The position numbers and the translations under genes are program-made. Source: Solobacterium sp. (GTDB lineage: Bacteria; Bacillota_I; Bacilli_A; Erysipelotrichales; Erysipelotrichaceae). Taken from it: a stretch of DNA of 6,468 nt. Below are positions 5,849 to 6,468 of this stretch, in pieces. The notes beneath the pieces are model-generated. The model saw nothing but the letters and a program-made list of their open reading frames with translations. It had not been told where the DNA came from and did not search any database. Position 1 is the first letter of the stretch. Each line of letters opens with the position of its first letter. The stretch covers positions 1-6,468 of the forward strand of contig JAFWCP010000177.1 in the NCBI GenBank assembly GCA_017536845.1, in the 5' to 3' direction.

Positions 5849-6468
5849 GGCATCCAGCTGAACAAGACCGACTGGGCCGGCAATCCGCTGGCCGGGGCTG
5901 TCTTTGAACTGCGCGACAGTCAGGACAGGCTGGTCGGCGAAGAAAGCTATACCTCCCTTTCTGACGGCAGCATTACAACTGCCTATCTGAATGTCAATGA
6001 AAACTACATCCTGAGGGAAATCAGTTCTCCGTCCGGCTATGAAGCGATGATGGAAGCACTGACGTTCTCCGTCGACAGCAATGGCATAGTCAGTGTTTCC
6101 CAGGGGAATGCGGACTATTATGTCCTGGAACAGGCGGATGATGCTTCGGACGACAGCCAGGCATCCATCACGATCAAAAACCGGCCGGCTGTCTTCCGGG
6201 TCATCAAGACCGACAAGATGAGCGGTGAGCCTTTGGACGGGGCAAGATTTGCCCTGTCTCCGGAAAAGACCATCGGCAGTCTGACCGAGAAGAATGATAC
6301 CCCGATTGATGGGTATGAGGATCTGGTGTCTGATGAAAGCACCGGCATTGTACCAAGGGTGGATCAGACGCTGGCAGCAAGAGTGTACTACCTGGAAGAA
6401 ACAGCTTCTCCCGATGCAGCGAAGTATCAGAAGCTGGAAAATGACATCCGTTTTGAAATCAGGGCGGA
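5639..6468 (+). CDS. Displaced C-terminal continuation of the same surface protein (3' partial)
   Basis: This frame is open from 5528 to the window end with no stop. From 5639 it reads as the direct continuation of the upstream protein: PTGDFRVDDAGY, then the rest of a Cna_B domain, one complete SpaA-type domain and the start of another. No plausible start codon with a ribosome binding site occurs at its beginning; the first GTG (5675) is preceded by nothing resembling a Shine-Dalgarno. It is therefore not an independent gene. It would be translated only if the reading frame is intact in the real genome or if ribosomes shift by +1 at the C run. If the frameshift is real, this part is the untranslated remnant of a pseudogene. 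The natural end, probably with more stalk domains and an LPXTG-like sorting signal, lies beyond the window. Confidence 0.85.
5849..6187 (+). other. SpaA-type isopeptide domain 4
   Basis: This is a classic compact SpaA-like prealbumin domain: GIQLNKTDWAGNPLAGAVF, NYILREISSPSGYEAM, and ITIKNRP. The proposed isopeptide residues are Lys 5864-5866, Glu 6017-6019 and Asn 6179-6181. It lies wholly in the displaced frame and shows no damage of its own, which argues that any frameshift is recent or artefactual. Confidence 0.8.
6188..6468 (+). other. SpaA-type isopeptide domain 5 (partial)
   Basis: The domain begins AVFRVIKTDKMSGEPLDGA (proposed Lys 6206-6208) and includes VYYLEETASP with the proposed Glu at 6398-6400. 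It is cut by the window edge before the strand that would carry the Asn. It shows that the stalk continues beyond the window. Confidence 0.75.

Noticed and set aside
5650..6468. The downstream half as a separate gene
   Set aside because: It has no start codon with a ribosome binding site, begins in mid-domain, and completes exactly the domain interrupted upstream.
1..6468. CRISPR array, tRNA/rRNA, insertion sequence, riboswitch or terminator
   Set aside because: I looked on both strands. The whole window is accounted for by protein coding, and I saw no regular spaced repeats, terminal inverted repeats, transposase motifs or stem-loop followed by a T run.

Overview
The window is one strand of one very long gene that runs off both ends. 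It encodes a giant modular cell-surface protein of a Gram-positive bacterium. The reading frame is already open at base 1 and stays open to a TGA at 5647-5649. From there the same protein family continues in the next frame to the last base without a stop. The sequence shows no promoter, RNA gene, terminator, mobile element, CRISPR array or intergenic space. The true start, signal peptide and ribosome binding site lie upstream, and the expected C-terminal sorting signal lies downstream.

Layout, all on the + strand: an Ig-like beta domain (1-300); a CHAP/NlpC-like amidase fold that appears to have lost its catalytic cysteine (301-720); three related beta modules with acidic linkers (769-1845 plus a tail to about 2000); a three-unit lectin-like (ricin/beta-trefoil-like) region (about 2026-3447); a fibro-slime domain with a GDDD core (about 3478-4440); then a stalk of at least five Cna_B/SpaA-type domains (4447 to the end), most with visible Lys, Glu and Asn positions for an intramolecular isopeptide bond. 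The stalk is interrupted at a run of five C (5636-5640). Removing one C rejoins the two halves and restores a complete Cna_B domain. If the run is real, this copy is truncated before its stalk is finished and would lack the cell-wall anchor. If it is a sequencing error, the gene is intact and at least 2155 codons are visible.

The architecture is typical of surface proteins annotated as 'SpaA isopeptide-forming pilin-related' in host-associated Bacillota (Clostridia or Erysipelotrichia of gut or mouth). The genus cannot be told from the sequence. Base composition rises from roughly 42-52% GC in the sampled N-terminal lines to roughly 57-70% in the sampled C-terminal lines, which suggests modular assembly of the gene. 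By inference, the N-terminal half carries the interaction modules (dead amidase fold, lectin-like units, fibro-slime domain), displayed by the isopeptide-locked stalk. This is a large adhesin of a broadly known type. The most notable points are the frameshift, the degenerate enzyme domain and the internal duplications.
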